Source of the DNA: Streptococcus sp. VT 162
Lineage (GTDB): Bacteria; Bacillota; Bacilli; Lactobacillales; Streptococcaceae
Direction: 5' to 3'
DNA: 64,000 nt
Assembly: GCA_000688775.2 (NCBI GenBank)
Contig: CP007628.2
Location: forward strand, 1,488,001-1,552,000
The position numbers and the translations under genes are program-made. Below the pieces are notes generated by a model, which worked only from the letters and a program-made list of their open reading frames with translations, searched no databases and had not been told where the DNA came from. This document shows positions 9,295 to 19,567 of this stretch, one piece after another. The stretch's first letter is position 1. Every line of letters begins with the position of its first letter.

Positions 9295-10749
9295 ATGGAA
9301 TGGACAACTGAGCGTCGTTACAGACGCTACGAAGACTGGACAAATGATGAAGTCAAGCAAATCAAGGAAAAGATGGCACAATCTCCTTGGCATACTCGTT
9401 ACCATGTTGAGCCTAAAATGGGGCTTCTCAATGATCCAAATGGCTTTTCTTATTTTGATGGCAAATGGATTCTCTTTTACCAAAACTTCCCCTTTGGTGC
9501 AGCCCATGGGTTGAAGTCTTGGGTGCAGCTTGAAAGTGATGATTTGGTGCACTTTACAGAAACTGGAGTCAAAGTTTTGCCAGATACTCCATTTGATAGC
9601 CACGGTGCCTACTCTGGTTCTGCCATGCAGTTTGGCGATCAGTTGTTCCTATTCTATACAGGAAATGTCCGTGATGAAAACTGGATCCGTCACCCATACC
9701 AGATTGGCGCTTTGATGGACAAGGATGGCAAGATTACAAAGATTGACAAGATCTTGATTGACCAGCCAGCAGACTCTACTGACCACTTCCGTGACCCACA
9801 AATTTTCAACTTTAAGGGACAATATTATGCTATCGTCGGTGGACAGGACTTAGAGAAAAAAGGCTTCGTCCGTCTCTACAAGGCTGTGGACAATGATTAC
9901 ACAAACTGGCAAGCAGTTGGCGACCTTGACTTTGCTAATGACCGCACTGCCTACATGATGGAATGTCCAAATCTAGTCTTTGTAGGGGAGCACCCTGTCC
10001 TTCTCTACTGTCCACAAGGATTGGATAAGGGTGTTCTAGACTATGATAATATCTATCCAAACATGTACAAAATCGGTGCTTCCTTTGATCCTGAAAATGC
10101 CGAAATGGTAGATGTGTCTCCATTGCAAAATCTAGACTATGGCTTTGAAGCCTATGCAACTCAAGCATTCAACGCTCCAGATGGACGTGCACTAGCAGTA
10201 AGTTGGCTTGGGTTACCAGATGTTTCTTACCCATCTGACCGTTTTGACCACCAAGGAACCTTCTCATTGGTCAAAGAACTCACTATCAAAGATGGCAAAC
10301 TCTACCAATATCCTGTCGCAGCCGTCAAAGAACTTCGTGCTTCTGAAGAGGTCTTCTCAAATCGTACTCAAACCAACAACACCTATGAACTCGAGCTCAA
10401 CTTGGAGGCCAATAGCCAAAGCGAGATTGTCTTACTTGCTGATAAAGAAGGCAAGGGGCTTTCAATCAACTTTGACCTTGTCAATGGACAGGTGACAGTG
10501 GATCGTAGTCAGGCTGGTGAACAGTACGCCCAAGAATTTGGTACGACTCGTTCTTGCCCTATCGATAACCAAGCTACTACTGCCACTATCTTCATCGACA
10601 AGTCAGTCTTTGAAATTTTCATCAATAAAGGAGAAAAAGTATTTTCTGGTCGTGTCTTCCCACATGCGGACCAAAATGGTATCCTGATCAAGTCTGGAAA
10701 CCCAACTGGAACTTACTATGAATTAGATTATGGTCGCAAAACTAACTGA
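9295..10749 (+). CDS. scrB: Sucrose-6-phosphate hydrolase, GH32
   Basis: Cleaves sucrose-6-phosphate to glucose-6-phosphate and fructose in the cytoplasm. 484 residues, usual for the family. The GH32 signatures are in order: LLNDPNGF at about residue 44 (nucleophile Asp), FRDPQIF at about 165 (transition-state Asp) and MMECPNL at about 220 (acid/base Glu). The C-terminal beta-sandwich ends with FEIFINKGEKVFSGR. There is no signal peptide, as expected for an enzyme acting on a PTS product. GGAGG precedes the ATG. Its last 20 bases overlap the start of scrR, so the two are co-translated. Confidence 0.95.
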   Translation: MEWTTERRYRRYEDWTNDEVKQIKEKMAQSPWHTRYHVEPKMGLLNDPNGFSYFDGKWILFYQNFPFGAAHGLKSWVQLESDDLVHFTETGVKVLPDTPFDSHGAYSGSAMQFGDQLFLFYTGNVRDENWIRHPYQIGALMDKDGKITKIDKILIDQPADSTDHFRDPQIFNFKGQYYAIVGGQDLEKKGFVRLYKAVDNDYTNWQAVGDLDFANDRTAYMMECPNLVFVGEHPVLLYCPQGLDKGVLDYDNIYPNMYKIGASFDPENAEMVDVSPLQNLDYGFEAYATQAFNAPDGRALAVSWLGLPDVSYPSDRFDHQGTFSLVKELTIKDGKLYQYPVAAVKELRASEEVFSNRTQTNNTYELELNLEANSQSEIVLLADKEGKGLSINFDLVNGQVTVDRSQAGEQYAQEFGTTRSCPIDNQATTATIFIDKSVFEIFINKGEKVFSGRVFPHADQNGILIKSGNPTGTYYELDYGRKTN

Positions 10750-11695
10750 TGTCGCAAAACTTGCAGGCGTCAGCCCCACTACCGTCTCACGGGTCATCAA
10801 TAAAAAGGGTTATCTATCTGAGAAAACCATCCAAAAGGTTAATGAAGCCATGCGAGAATTGGGCTACAAGCCCAATAATCTGGCTCGAAGTCTCCAAGGA
10901 AAATCTGCCAAGTTGATTGGACTTATTTTTCCAAACATCAGTCATGTCTTTTATGCAGAGTTGATTGACAAGTTGGAACACCAACTCTTCAAAAATGGTT
11001 ACAAAACCATCATCTGTAACAGCGAACATGACTCTGAAAAAGAACGGGAGTACATTGAAATGCTGGAGGCCAACCAGGTCGATGGTATCATTTCTGGAAG
11101 TCACAACTTGGGAATCGAAGACTACAATCGTGTGACGGCACCGATTATTTCCTTTGACCGAAATCTATCACCAGACATCCCTGTCGTCTCCTCTGATAAC
11201 TACGGTGGCGGGGTCCTCGCAGCCCAAACTCTGGTCAAGACTGGAGCCCAGTCTATCATCATGATTACAGGAAATGATAACTCTAACTCACCGACTGGAC
11301 TGCGTCATGCTGGCTTTGCCTCTATTCTCCCAAAAGCGCCTATTATCAATGTTTCGAGTGACTTTTCTCCCGTCAGAAAAGAAATGGAAATCAAAAATAT
11401 CTTGACCCATCAGAAACCAGATGCGATTTTTGCTTCGGATGATTTGACAGCTATCCTGGTTATCAAAATAGCTCAGGAGCTAGGTATCTCTGTTCCTGAT
11501 GAGCTCAAGGTCATCGGCTACGATGGGACTTACTTTATCGAGAACTACTATCCTCACCTGACAACGATTAAGCAACCTATGAAAGAGATTGCCCAACTCA
11601 CTGTTGATCTTCTCTTGCAGAAGATTGAAGGCAAGGAAGTTGCGACAACTGGTTACTTCTTACCAGTCACCCTATTACCTGGAAAAAGTATTTAA
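10730..11695 (+). CDS. scrR: Sucrose operon repressor, LacI family
   Basis: DNA-binding regulator of 321 residues. The N-terminal helix-turn-helix reads KLTDVAKLAGVSPTTVSRVI, with the hinge helix NLARSLQGKSAK at about 52-63. The rest is a periplasmic-binding-type sensor domain (residues 65-321), with DDLTAILVIKIAQ and the C-terminal TTIKQPMKEIAQL typical of LacI/GalR members. The presumed effector is a sucrose-related sugar. It probably binds the three AANCGTTT sites between scrA and scrB. The start lies inside the end of scrB, in another frame. Confidence 0.93.
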   Translation: MVAKLTDVAKLAGVSPTTVSRVINKKGYLSEKTIQKVNEAMRELGYKPNNLARSLQGKSAKLIGLIFPNISHVFYAELIDKLEHQLFKNGYKTIICNSEHDSEKEREYIEMLEANQVDGIISGSHNLGIEDYNRVTAPIISFDRNLSPDIPVVSSDNYGGGVLAAQTLVKTGAQSIIMITGNDNSNSPTGLRHAGFASILPKAPIINVSSDFSPVRKEMEIKNILTHQKPDAIFASDDLTAILVIKIAQELGISVPDELKVIGYDGTYFIENYYPHLTTIKQPMKEIAQLTVDLLLQKIEGKEVATTGYFLPVTLLPGKSI

Positions 11696-11699
11696 GTAC

Positions 11700-11731
11700 A
11701 AAAAACTCAGACGAATTCGTCTGAGTTTTTT
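11700..11731. terminator. Bidirectional terminator between scrR and mvaA
   Basis: Perfect palindrome AAAAAACTCAGACG... / ...CGTCTGAGTTTTTT. The A- and T-runs on both sides let it end scrR (plus) and mvaA (minus); it overlaps the mvaA stop codon. Confidence 0.85.
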
Positions 11732-13004
11732 ATGATCTTAAGTTTTCGAGATAGCGCTGGGCTGTCTCTAAGTTAAAGGTTTTCTCCGATATTAAGCGCT
11801 CAACTAGGGGAACAACTTCAGACTCGCTAGCACCAGCTAGTAGAGCTAAGGATTTGGCCTGCAACTTCATGTGGCCTTGCTGGATGCCCGTACTCACCAA
11901 GGCTTTCAGAGCCGCAAAGTTTTGTGCCAGTCCGATAGAAACGATAATTTGAGCTAATTCTTTGGCAGAAGGATTTCCCAGTAGTTCATGACTAAGAGCT
12001 ACACGGGGATTGAGACCGATAGAGCCACCCTTGGTCGCTACAGGCATAGGTAGGGTCATCTCACCGACCAATTCTTCTCTTTCCATGTCCAGCGTCCAGC
12101 GACTAAGACCTTGATAGCGTCCGTCTCGACTGGCAAAAGCATGACCCCCGGCTTCGATGGCACGCCAGTCATTACCCGTGGCGATTAAAATGGCATCAAT
12201 ACCATTAAAAATCCCTTTATTATGAGTAGCTGCTCGGTAGGGATCAGCCTGCGCAAACTGGCTGGCCAAGGCTATTTTCTCCGCAATTTCTCGTCCTTGA
12301 TCCTTTTGAGGGTTCAAGTAGCGAAAGGCGATACGACAGCTTGCAGTCACCAGAGAATCGGTCGCGTAATTGGACAGGATTCCCATGAGACTCTGTCCCT
12401 GACTGAGTTCTTCTAAGACTGGTTTCAAGGCTTCAAGCATGGTATTGAGCATATTGGCTCCCATGGCTTCCTGGGTATCGATATGGAGATAGACGACGAG
12501 AAAGTCTGTTTCTCCCTTAATCTGCTCTACACGCAAATCACGCGCACCACCTCCTCGTTTAACGATAGAAGGATAGGCTTGATTGGCAAGTTCCAAGAGT
12601 TCGGCTTTCTTACTGGCAATCTTCTCTTGCGCTTGTTCAGGATCAGCAACTTGATAAAGGGCTACCTGACCAATCATCTGGCGCTCATGTACTTGAGCAG
12701 TAAAGCCGCCTGCTCGCTTGATGATTTTACTAGCATAGCTGGCCGCAGCAACCACTGAGGGTTCTTCTGTCACATAGGGAACTGTGTAGTCCTGACCGTT
12801 CACCAAAAGCTCTGGAATGATGGAATAAGGTAGAGAAAAAGTTCCTACCACATTCTCACTCAGCTGGTCTGCAACAGCCAAGCTGACTTGTTCATCCTGC
12901 TCCAGACTGGTTTGCTTTTCAGGACTAAGGAGCGCCTGAGCTCGCAACAACTCCAGGCGCTCATGGTATGATTTTTTAGAAAATCCATTCCAACTTATCT
13001 TCAT
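11730..13004 (-). CDS. mvaA: Hydroxymethylglutaryl-CoA reductase, class II
   Basis: Reduces HMG-CoA to mevalonate for isoprenoid synthesis, which streptococci make by the mevalonate route. 424 residues. Visible are EEPSVVAAASYASKI at about 80 (catalytic Glu), TGNDWRAIEAGGHAFASRDG at about 270 (catalytic Asp and His region) and GGSIGLNPRVALSHELLGNPSA. The start overlaps the mvaS stop codon (TAATG), so the two genes form one operon with mvaS first. Confidence 0.95.
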   Translation of the reverse strand: MKISWNGFSKKSYHERLELLRAQALLSPEKQTSLEQDEQVSLAVADQLSENVVGTFSLPYSIIPELLVNGQDYTVPYVTEEPSVVAAASYASKIIKRAGGFTAQVHERQMIGQVALYQVADPEQAQEKIASKKAELLELANQAYPSIVKRGGGARDLRVEQIKGETDFLVVYLHIDTQEAMGANMLNTMLEALKPVLEELSQGQSLMGILSNYATDSLVTASCRIAFRYLNPQKDQGREIAEKIALASQFAQADPYRAATHNKGIFNGIDAILIATGNDWRAIEAGGHAFASRDGRYQGLSRWTLDMEREELVGEMTLPMPVATKGGSIGLNPRVALSHELLGNPSAKELAQIIVSIGLAQNFAALKALVSTGIQQGHMKLQAKSLALLAGASESEVVPLVERLISEKTFNLETAQRYLENLRS

Positions 13005-14176
13005 TATTTTTCAACCTTGCTATAACGGCGTTGGTGGTCGACAATTTCAACCAAGGCATAATCTTGATGTTCATAGCCTGCAAATTGGGCTGAGCCAGAC
13101 TCATCCAACTGTACCTCTTCGAAGAAGACTTTTTCATAGTCTGCAACAGACAGTGCTGTACGTTGTTTGAGTTTGCTCAAGCGATCTTTGTCGAGATAGG
13201 CCTCATAGCCTTCGACCAATTCACCACTAAAGAACTCTGAAACCGCTCCACTTCCGTAGCTGTAGAGGGCAATTTTATCTCCAGCCTTCAAAGTTTCTGT
13301 ATTTTCCAAAAGGGAGAGAAGGCCGAGGAAGAGGGAACCTGTATAGATATTTCCAATCATCTGACTGTAGAGAATGGACTTATCAAAGTTTTCTTGCAGA
13401 CTATCCTTTTTCTCTTGAGATAAGTTCTTGTCCATCATCTTGCGCAAGCCTTTTAGGGCCAACTTAGGATAAGGCAAGTGGAAGCAGATAGCCGCAAAGT
13501 CATCCATAGTCCAATCATAGCGTTTCTTGTATTCATCCCAAGTCGTTGTCAGGCAATCAAGATACTGTTGGGTCGAGTACATGCCGTTTACATAAGGAGT
13601 GCTTGAATAGTTCGGACGCCAGAAATCCATGATGTCGCGCGTTTGGGCAACGTTATCATTGTTAAAGGCCATAATGCGCGGATTTTGGGTGATCAACATC
13701 GCCACACTTCCAGCACCCTGAGTTGGTTCGCCCGGAGTTCCGACACCATACTTGGCAATATCACTGGCAATAACCAAAACCTTAGACTCTGGAGAATTTT
13801 CCACATGCAATTTAGCATAATGAAGGGCAGCTGTCGCTCCATAGCAGGCTTCTTTGATTTCAAAGCTACGGGCGAAAGGCTGAATGCCTAATAGGCCATG
13901 AACAAAGACTGCCGCTGCCTTACTCTGGTCAATCCCTGACTCAGTCGCCACGATGACCATATCGATTTCTTCTTTTTCTTTGTCTGTTAAAATAGAGTTG
14001 CTTGCACTAGCTGCCAAGGTAACAATGTCCTCAGTCAGTGGAGCAATACTAATTTCATTTAACAAGAGTCCCTTGCTAAATTTTTCGGGGTCAACTCCCC
14101 TCGCTTCTGCTAAGTCTTGTAATTTCAAGACATATTGACTGGTCGCAAAACCAATCTTATCAATACCGATTGTCAT
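13004..14176 (-). CDS. mvaS: Hydroxymethylglutaryl-CoA synthase
   Basis: Condenses acetyl-CoA with acetoacetyl-CoA, the step before mvaA. About 390 residues from MTIGIDKIGFATSQY. The catalytic Cys sits in EIKEACYGATAALHYA at about residue 110; an early Glu lies in VATESGIDQSKAA and the His in CFHLPYPKLALKGL. The ATG at 14176 was chosen because AGAGG lies a few bases upstream; a longer frame to 14218 has no such site. Operon with mvaA. Confidence 0.95.
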   Translation of the reverse strand: MTIGIDKIGFATSQYVLKLQDLAEARGVDPEKFSKGLLLNEISIAPLTEDIVTLAASASNSILTDKEKEEIDMVIVATESGIDQSKAAAVFVHGLLGIQPFARSFEIKEACYGATAALHYAKLHVENSPESKVLVIASDIAKYGVGTPGEPTQGAGSVAMLITQNPRIMAFNNDNVAQTRDIMDFWRPNYSSTPYVNGMYSTQQYLDCLTTTWDEYKKRYDWTMDDFAAICFHLPYPKLALKGLRKMMDKNLSQEKKDSLQENFDKSILYSQMIGNIYTGSLFLGLLSLLENTETLKAGDKIALYSYGSGAVSEFFSGELVEGYEAYLDKDRLSKLKQRTALSVADYEKVFFEEVQLDESGSAQFAGYEHQDYALVEIVDHQRRYSKVEK

Positions 14177-14248
14177 ATTTACCTCTGTTTTTTCATTCAT
14201 TGTAAAAAATCGTTTCATTCTATTTTATCACAAATAGGAACAAAAGAG

Positions 14249-14282
14249 AGAAAAAAGACTTGATTCAACAAATCAAGTCTTT
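14249..14282 (-). terminator. Terminator of the threonine/serine exporter genes
   Basis: Stem AAAGACTTGATT / AATCAAGTCTTT with a five-base loop (14254-14282), followed on the minus strand by a run of T, just after the 14295 stop codon. Confidence 0.8.
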
Positions 14283-14294
14283 GCTTTGACTGCA

Positions 14295-14750
14295 TTAGGA
14301 AGAGATTCCTCGTTGTTTGCGGATGTAGTAATAAAGCTTTAGAATTACCGTTCCACTTGCCATTCCAATAGAAATAACAAGAGCTAACATAACCACCAAA
14401 GTCGCGCTGGCAATAGCATGGCTGTAATCGCCTGTCACAAAGAAAGCTGTCGTTCGATAGGATAAATAACCCGGCACCAAGGGGGCAAGAATGGCCAAGA
14501 CAAAAACTACCGCTGGTGTCTTATAGACAATACTTAAAATCTGGCTGATGCAAGAGCCAATTACTGCTGCGATAAAGGTCGCGACAATAACATTGGTTGG
14601 TTCTTTGAGCACGAGATAGAGGAGCCAAACGCCCATTCCCAAAATACCACCAGGTAGGAGCATGGAGCGTTGAACATTCAGTACGATTAGAAAGGTGATA
14701 ATGGCGAGTAAACTCGCTACTGCTTGGAGTAAAATACTTGTTAGAGTCAT
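14295..14750 (-). CDS. Threonine/serine exporter family, small subunit (ThrE-like, DUF3815)
   Basis: Membrane protein of 151 residues with four to five hydrophobic segments, including VFVLAILAPLVPGYLSYRTTAF, a conserved sequence of the ThrE C-terminal half. In Corynebacterium ThrE both halves are one protein that exports threonine and serine. Here they are two genes, as is usual in streptococci. It starts one base after the stop of the larger partner, so they are translationally linked. The substrate here is inferred from the family. Confidence 0.8.
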   Translation of the reverse strand: MTLTSILLQAVASLLAIITFLIVLNVQRSMLLPGGILGMGVWLLYLVLKEPTNVIVATFIAAVIGSCISQILSIVYKTPAVVFVLAILAPLVPGYLSYRTTAFFVTGDYSHAIASATLVVMLALVISIGMASGTVILKLYYYIRKQRGISS

Positions 14751-14751
14751 C

Positions 14752-15510
14752 TTATGTCATCAAAACTAGGGCGACGGAGGTACCGGCCCCTAAAGCGAGG
14801 GTAATGAGCAGGGATTCAAACATCTTGCTCATACCAGAGTTGATATGGTTGGTCATGATATCCCGTACCGCATTTGTCAGAGCAATCCCTGGAACAAAGG
14901 GCATGACCGCTCCTGCTATAATCAGGTCTGCTGTCGAAGGAAAGCCTGTATAGCGGGCCCAGAACTGGGCGATCAAGCCGAAAACAAAGGCACCTGCAAA
15001 GGCCGTTACAAAAGGAATGCGGACAAACTTCTCGACATAGAGAGAGAAGGCAAATCCAAATAAAGTTGCAATAGCTGCACCAAAAGCGTCATAAACATTG
15101 CCCCCAAACATAATCGAGAAGAAAGGGGCACTGAGGGTCGCTGCTACAGTCACTTGGAACTTTGTATAAGGAAGGGCTTGATTACCAATTTCTTTGAGCT
15201 TTTTAAAGGCTGTCGAGAGATCAATCTGCCCGCCCACAAGCTCCCGTGATACTTGGTTGACATCGCAAACTTTTTCAATGTTATAAGAGGATGAGGTCAC
15301 CCGTTTCATCCGAGAAATATTGGTATTTTCAATAGAAAAGAAAATAGCTGCGGGCATGGCAAGAACATTGCAATCCAATATTCCCTGCGAATGGGCAATA
15401 CGGATCATCGTATCCTCGACCCGATGAATCTCTGAGCCACTTTTCAGGAGAATGGTTCCTGCTAGCATAATCACATCAATGACGGCATTCAACTCTCTCG
15501 ATTCGTCCAT
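14752..15510 (-). CDS. Threonine/serine exporter family, large subunit (DUF1212)
   Basis: 252 residues. A soluble N-terminal part contains SGSEIHRVEDTMIRIA (ThrE N-half signature), and about five membrane helices follow from residue 120 on, including AGAVMPFVPGIALTNAVRDIM. It pairs with the 151-residue protein downstream to form a complete ThrE-like exporter. The gene lies just after stkP but is separated from it by a clear terminator, so it is probably transcribed on its own. Confidence 0.82.
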   Translation of the reverse strand: MDESRELNAVIDVIMLAGTILLKSGSEIHRVEDTMIRIAHSQGILDCNVLAMPAAIFFSIENTNISRMKRVTSSSYNIEKVCDVNQVSRELVGGQIDLSTAFKKLKEIGNQALPYTKFQVTVAATLSAPFFSIMFGGNVYDAFGAAIATLFGFAFSLYVEKFVRIPFVTAFAGAFVFGLIAQFWARYTGFPSTADLIIAGAVMPFVPGIALTNAVRDIMTNHINSGMSKMFESLLITLALGAGTSVALVLMT

Positions 15511-15560
15511 TTTCTCCTCCTTTTTCTACTCCCTATATTTTATCACAAAATCTTGTGAAA

Positions 15561-15593
15561 AAAAATCTTTGTCATGAAATCATGACAAAGATT
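15561..15593 (-). terminator. Terminator of stkP
   Basis: Stem AATCTTTGTCATG / CATGACAAAGATT with an AAAT loop, followed on the minus strand by eight T. It lies four bases after the stkP stop codon. Confidence 0.85.
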
Positions 15594-15596
15594 CGT

Positions 15597-17498
15597 CTAA
15601 TCTCGAGAACTTTCGTGAGATCCTTCACTATTGGATGAACTGCTAGAAGGAGTGTTCCCTTGTTGATTTCCTTGTTGGTTCCCCTGGTTTGGACTTGTAG
15701 GAGAACCCTGGTTCCCACGTTGGGCAGGATTAGAGGATGAAGTTGATGGTGGTGTTTTTGGTTTGTAGATGGAAAGTTTGATACGTGTACTTGCAAGATC
15801 AACCAGTTCTCCTGCTCTTGGCGTTTGACTTACAACAGTTCCTTCTGCCGTTCCTTCAGGAGCAGTCGATACTTCAACAACCTCAATATTTGCTTCCTTC
15901 ACACCGACAATCTGAGTCAAGTTATTCTTTGTAAATTCGAGGCTTGAACCAATGTAGTTCGGCATGCTGACACTAGTCACCTTCTTAGCCACTGTTAAGG
16001 TAATCGTAGTGGCTTTTGAGAGGTCATAAGTCGAACCTGAAGCAGGGGTTTGTCTGAGGATAGTTCCTGGTTCGCTTTCGCTGGATTCTTCCTCTTCCAT
16101 CTTGATTAGATTTTCAGGAACCTTCTTCTCCTTGAGTTCAGCTACAACTTCTGTATACTTGCGTCCGACGTAATTGCTCAATTGGAAGGATTGCTTTCCA
16201 GAAGAAACAACCAAATTGACCTTGGTCCCTTCTTTTCGGCCGCTACCAGCTTCTGGATCCGTTCGAATAACACGTCCTTCTGCTACTGTATCGCTGGCCT
16301 CTGACTTTTCTTCACCAGCTTCAAACTTGGATTTTTTAAGAGTTTCCTTAGCCTCTGCAACGGTTTGTCCAGCTACGTCAGGAATAGGAATCGTTGCTGG
16401 TGTCCTTGATAAAATCCAGACCAAAGAGGCTACAACCAATAGAAGACTGGCCAAAAGAATCATATAGCGAGCCTTAAACTTCCGTTTCTTGGCTGGTTTT
16501 GGCGCTGGAGCCGGCTCTGCGACCGGTTGAGTTGGTTTCTTTGGCTGAGGGCGTTCTTCTTGCGCCGGAGCTTTAGGAATCGATGTCAGTGTACTTTGTG
16601 GAACTTTAGGTAAAGTCTTCGTGTCTGCCTTACTCGCATCGTCAAAGACCAGCTTCGGTTCATTCCGACGATTATAAGACAAGCTAGTTGACAAGTCCAC
16701 ATACATTTCTGAAACAGACTGATAACGGTCTGACAGCTTCTTAGCGGTTGCCTTGATGACAACATTTTCTAAAGCCTGAGGGACAGATGGATTTTCAGCT
16801 ATGACGGACGGAAGTGGTTTCTGGAAATGCTGGAGGGCAATCGTAACCGCACTATCCCCATCATAAGGGATATGTCCCGTCAGCATCTCATAGAAGATAA
16901 TCCCCATTGCATAGATATCACTCTGGAAGGTCGCTTTAGAACCACGCGCTTGCTCAGGTGACAAATAATGAACAGAGCCTAACATTGAGTTTGTCTGGGT
17001 CAGACTGGTCTCCGCAAAGGCTACGGCAATCCCAAAGTCCGTGACTTTAGCTGTGCCGTCAGGTGTCAAGAGGATATTTTGAGGTTTCAAATCCCGGTGA
17101 ACGATTCCTCGAGTATGGGCTAAGCGCATGGCCAAGAGGATTTGCCCCATAATCCGAACCGCTTCTTCATTTGAAAGAGGATAGTGTTCTTTAATATAAC
17201 GCTTGAGGTCAAGGCCTGCTACGTATTCCATAGCTAGGTACTGTTGACCATCTTCCTCACCAATATCTGTTATCCGAACGATATGAGGATGGTCCAGATC
17301 CGCCATGGCCCTCGCTTCACGCTGGAAACGTGCCACAGCAATCGGGTCCGTCTGGTAGTTGGTCCTCAGGACCTTCACTGCCACTTCTTCCCCGTCTAGG
17401 ATCAAATCCTTGGCCAAGTAAACATCTGCCATGCCTCCTCGACCAATCTGCTTGACAATCCGATACCGCCCGGCAAAAATCTTGCCGATTTGGATCAT
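15597..17498 (-). CDS. stkP: Serine/threonine protein kinase with PASTA repeats
   Basis: Membrane kinase controlling cell division and wall synthesis. 633 residues. The kinase domain (1-270) has [23 protein letters not shown] and DFGIA. A proline-rich linker follows, then one membrane helix at about 345-365 ([18 protein letters not shown]). Outside the cell there are three PASTA repeats, at about 372-440, 441-512 and 513-585. The last 50 residues are a Pro/Ser/Gln/Asn/Gly-rich tail. Pneumococcal StkP has four PASTA repeats, so one fewer plus a low-complexity tail is a difference worth noting. The start overlaps the phpP stop by four bases, the usual phosphatase-kinase pair. Confidence 0.95.
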   Translation of the reverse strand: MIQIGKIFAGRYRIVKQIGRGGMADVYLAKDLILDGEEVAVKVLRTNYQTDPIAVARFQREARAMADLDHPHIVRITDIGEEDGQQYLAMEYVAGLDLKRYIKEHYPLSNEEAVRIMGQILLAMRLAHTRGIVHRDLKPQNILLTPDGTAKVTDFGIAVAFAETSLTQTNSMLGSVHYLSPEQARGSKATFQSDIYAMGIIFYEMLTGHIPYDGDSAVTIALQHFQKPLPSVIAENPSVPQALENVVIKATAKKLSDRYQSVSEMYVDLSTSLSYNRRNEPKLVFDDASKADTKTLPKVPQSTLTSIPKAPAQEERPQPKKPTQPVAEPAPAPKPAKKRKFKARYMILLASLLLVVASLVWILSRTPATIPIPDVAGQTVAEAKETLKKSKFEAGEEKSEASDTVAEGRVIRTDPEAGSGRKEGTKVNLVVSSGKQSFQLSNYVGRKYTEVVAELKEKKVPENLIKMEEEESSESEPGTILRQTPASGSTYDLSKATTITLTVAKKVTSVSMPNYIGSSLEFTKNNLTQIVGVKEANIEVVEVSTAPEGTAEGTVVSQTPRAGELVDLASTRIKLSIYKPKTPPSTSSSNPAQRGNQGSPTSPNQGNQQGNQQGNTPSSSSSNSEGSHESSRD

Positions 17499-18235
17499 TC
17501 TGCTGCCTCCTCGTTCATGTAAACAAGGGCAACCGTAATGTTGTCTAAACCTCCTGCATTGTTAGCGAAACGAATAAGGGTTGCCGCCTTGTCTGCTAGG
17601 GAAATATCGCTGATTACGATATCATAAATCTCGCTTGCCGAAATCATATTGGTCAAACCATCACTATTGAGCAAGAGATAATCTCCTGACTCCAGTGTAA
17701 TCATCCCAAAATCTGGCTGGATTTCATCTTTTTGTCCGATAGACTGGGTGATGATATTCTTTTGAGGGTGAGTTTCTGCTTCTTCTGGAGTCAATTGACC
17801 AGCCTTGAGCAATTCATTAACCAAAGAATGGTCACTCGTCAACTGGTGGTATTCTTCTCCACGAATCAAACCGATACGAGAATCTCCAATGTGAGCATAG
17901 ATGGCTTGGTTGTCAATAAACGCAACAGCTTCTAGCGTTGTTCCCATGCCTCTGTAAGCTTCGTCCTGACCTAGTTGATGAATTTTTTGATTTTCAATCT
18001 CCAGGTAGTGGGCAAACCACTCACGAACTTCATTGACTGAGTCAATTTGGGTATCCACCCAAGCCACACCAAGGTCTGTTACCGCCATCTCACTAGCGAT
18101 ATTTCCTGCACGGTGTCCCCCCATCCCGTCAGCCAAGATGATCATAGTGCGTCCTGCTCGGTTGACAAAGTGATTGACATAGTCCTGATTATTTGTCCGT
18201 TTCTGACCAACATCTGTTAATAATGCTATTTCCAT
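17495..18235 (-). CDS. phpP: PP2C-type protein phosphatase
   Basis: Removes phosphates placed by StkP. 246 residues, all one PPM/PP2C domain. Metal-binding motifs are [14 protein letters not shown] near the start, [11 protein letters not shown] at about 37, [10 protein letters not shown] at about 117, and [11 protein letters not shown] near the end (last Asp). It is soluble, with no membrane segment. Overlap of four bases with stkP argues for joint translation. It follows rsmB by 15 bases in the gmk-to-stkP series. Confidence 0.95.
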   Translation of the reverse strand: MEIALLTDVGQKRTNNQDYVNHFVNRAGRTMIILADGMGGHRAGNIASEMAVTDLGVAWVDTQIDSVNEVREWFAHYLEIENQKIHQLGQDEAYRGMGTTLEAVAFIDNQAIYAHIGDSRIGLIRGEEYHQLTSDHSLVNELLKAGQLTPEEAETHPQKNIITQSIGQKDEIQPDFGMITLESGDYLLLNSDGLTNMISASEIYDIVISDISLADKAATLIRFANNAGGLDNITVALVYMNEEAAE

Positions 18236-18250
18236 TGTGTCAGTTCCTTC

Positions 18251-19567
18251 CTATTCTGATATCTTGCGAAATTGGCTGATAAAGAATCCATCACTTCCAT
18301 ACAATTCAGGAGTAATCAGGATGCAGCCATCTTTCAGGATATCTTTACATTCGTGTTCTAGTTTAACCTGCTCGAACTCGGGATGACTTTCTAAAAACGC
18401 CTCAACGACTTGAAAGTTCTCCTCAGAGACAATAGTACAGGTACTATACGTTATTATACCACCTTTACGTAGTGTTTGACAAACACTACCTAATATTTCC
18501 AGCTGAATTTCCTGTAAGGATGTGAAATCTGCTGTTTCTTTATTGTATTTGATGTCTGGTTTGCGGCGTAAAAGTCCAATCCCAGAACAGGGAGCATCTA
18601 CCAAAATCTTATCAAAAGAATCCCGACCGAAAAACTCATGAACCTTTCTGGCATCCAATTTTTGCGTTTGCACTCGTTCTGCCACACCTAAACGCTCCGC
18701 ATTTTCTTGGATCAAGTCCAACTTATGGTCATACAAGTCCAGAGCAGTTACCTGACCTGTAGCGAGATAAGAAGCTATATGAGCTGTTTTTCCACCCGGA
18801 GCGGCACAGGCATCCAGGACCTGCTCATCGCCTTGTAGATCAAGAGTCGGAGCAACCAGTTGACTGGACTCGTCTTGGATGGTTATAGCCCCTTCTGCGA
18901 ACAAATCATGTCCTGCAAAGTGGCCTTGCTCCTTGACCAGACCAGTGGCCGCTAAAGGGGAATCGGTCGCCTCTAACAAAGCTTTGATTTCCTCTTTTCG
19001 GCTCAAGTTGGTCACCCGGATGCTAGCTTTGTTGCGCACCAAGAGACTTTTAAAGATGGCTTGTGCTCTCTCTTCACCGTATTCTTCCTTGAGTTTAGAC
19101 ACGAGCCAAACTGGGAGAGAATAGGCAATGGAATCACGCTTGTTTTTGCGTTTGATACTGTCAATGTCTGGCCAGCCTTCTCGCAAGATACGACGAAGGA
19201 CGGCGTTGACTAATTTTTCACTGCCTTTTTTACGCGCTTTGGCTAGTTCCACTGCTTCATTAACAACAGCGTGATTAGGAATCTTATCCAGATACCGAAG
19301 TTGGTAAGCGCTCAGAAGGAGCAGGATATAGAGCCAGTTATCTAGCTTATCCCGGTCTTCGATAAAGTGGGACAGGTACCATTCCAGAGTCAGTTTTCGG
19401 GCTACCGTACCGTAGACAATCTCTGTCACCAACCCCTTATCTGTTGCTGAGAGGTGACTGCACTTGAGGTGTTTGTTTAAGGCAATATTGGAGTATGCTT
19501 GGTTGATAAAAACATCCTCTAATACTGCTAGAGCTAGACTTCTAGCCGTTTCTACTTTAGTCACCAA
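18251..19567 (-). CDS. rsmB: 16S rRNA (cytosine-967-C5)-methyltransferase
   Basis: Methylates C967 of 16S rRNA. 438 residues. An N-terminal NusB-like helical RNA-binding part (1-140) is followed by a Rossmann methyltransferase with the SAM motif [17 protein letters not shown]. The two catalytic cysteines are in [15 protein letters not shown] and TYSTCTIV. The first 11 bases overlap the end of fmt. Length and order are standard for RsmB/Sun. Confidence 0.95.
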   Translation of the reverse strand: MVTKVETARSLALAVLEDVFINQAYSNIALNKHLKCSHLSATDKGLVTEIVYGTVARKLTLEWYLSHFIEDRDKLDNWLYILLLLSAYQLRYLDKIPNHAVVNEAVELAKARKKGSEKLVNAVLRRILREGWPDIDSIKRKNKRDSIAYSLPVWLVSKLKEEYGEERAQAIFKSLLVRNKASIRVTNLSRKEEIKALLEATDSPLAATGLVKEQGHFAGHDLFAEGAITIQDESSQLVAPTLDLQGDEQVLDACAAPGGKTAHIASYLATGQVTALDLYDHKLDLIQENAERLGVAERVQTQKLDARKVHEFFGRDSFDKILVDAPCSGIGLLRRKPDIKYNKETADFTSLQEIQLEILGSVCQTLRKGGIITYSTCTIVSEENFQVVEAFLESHPEFEQVKLEHECKDILKDGCILITPELYGSDGFFISQFRKISE

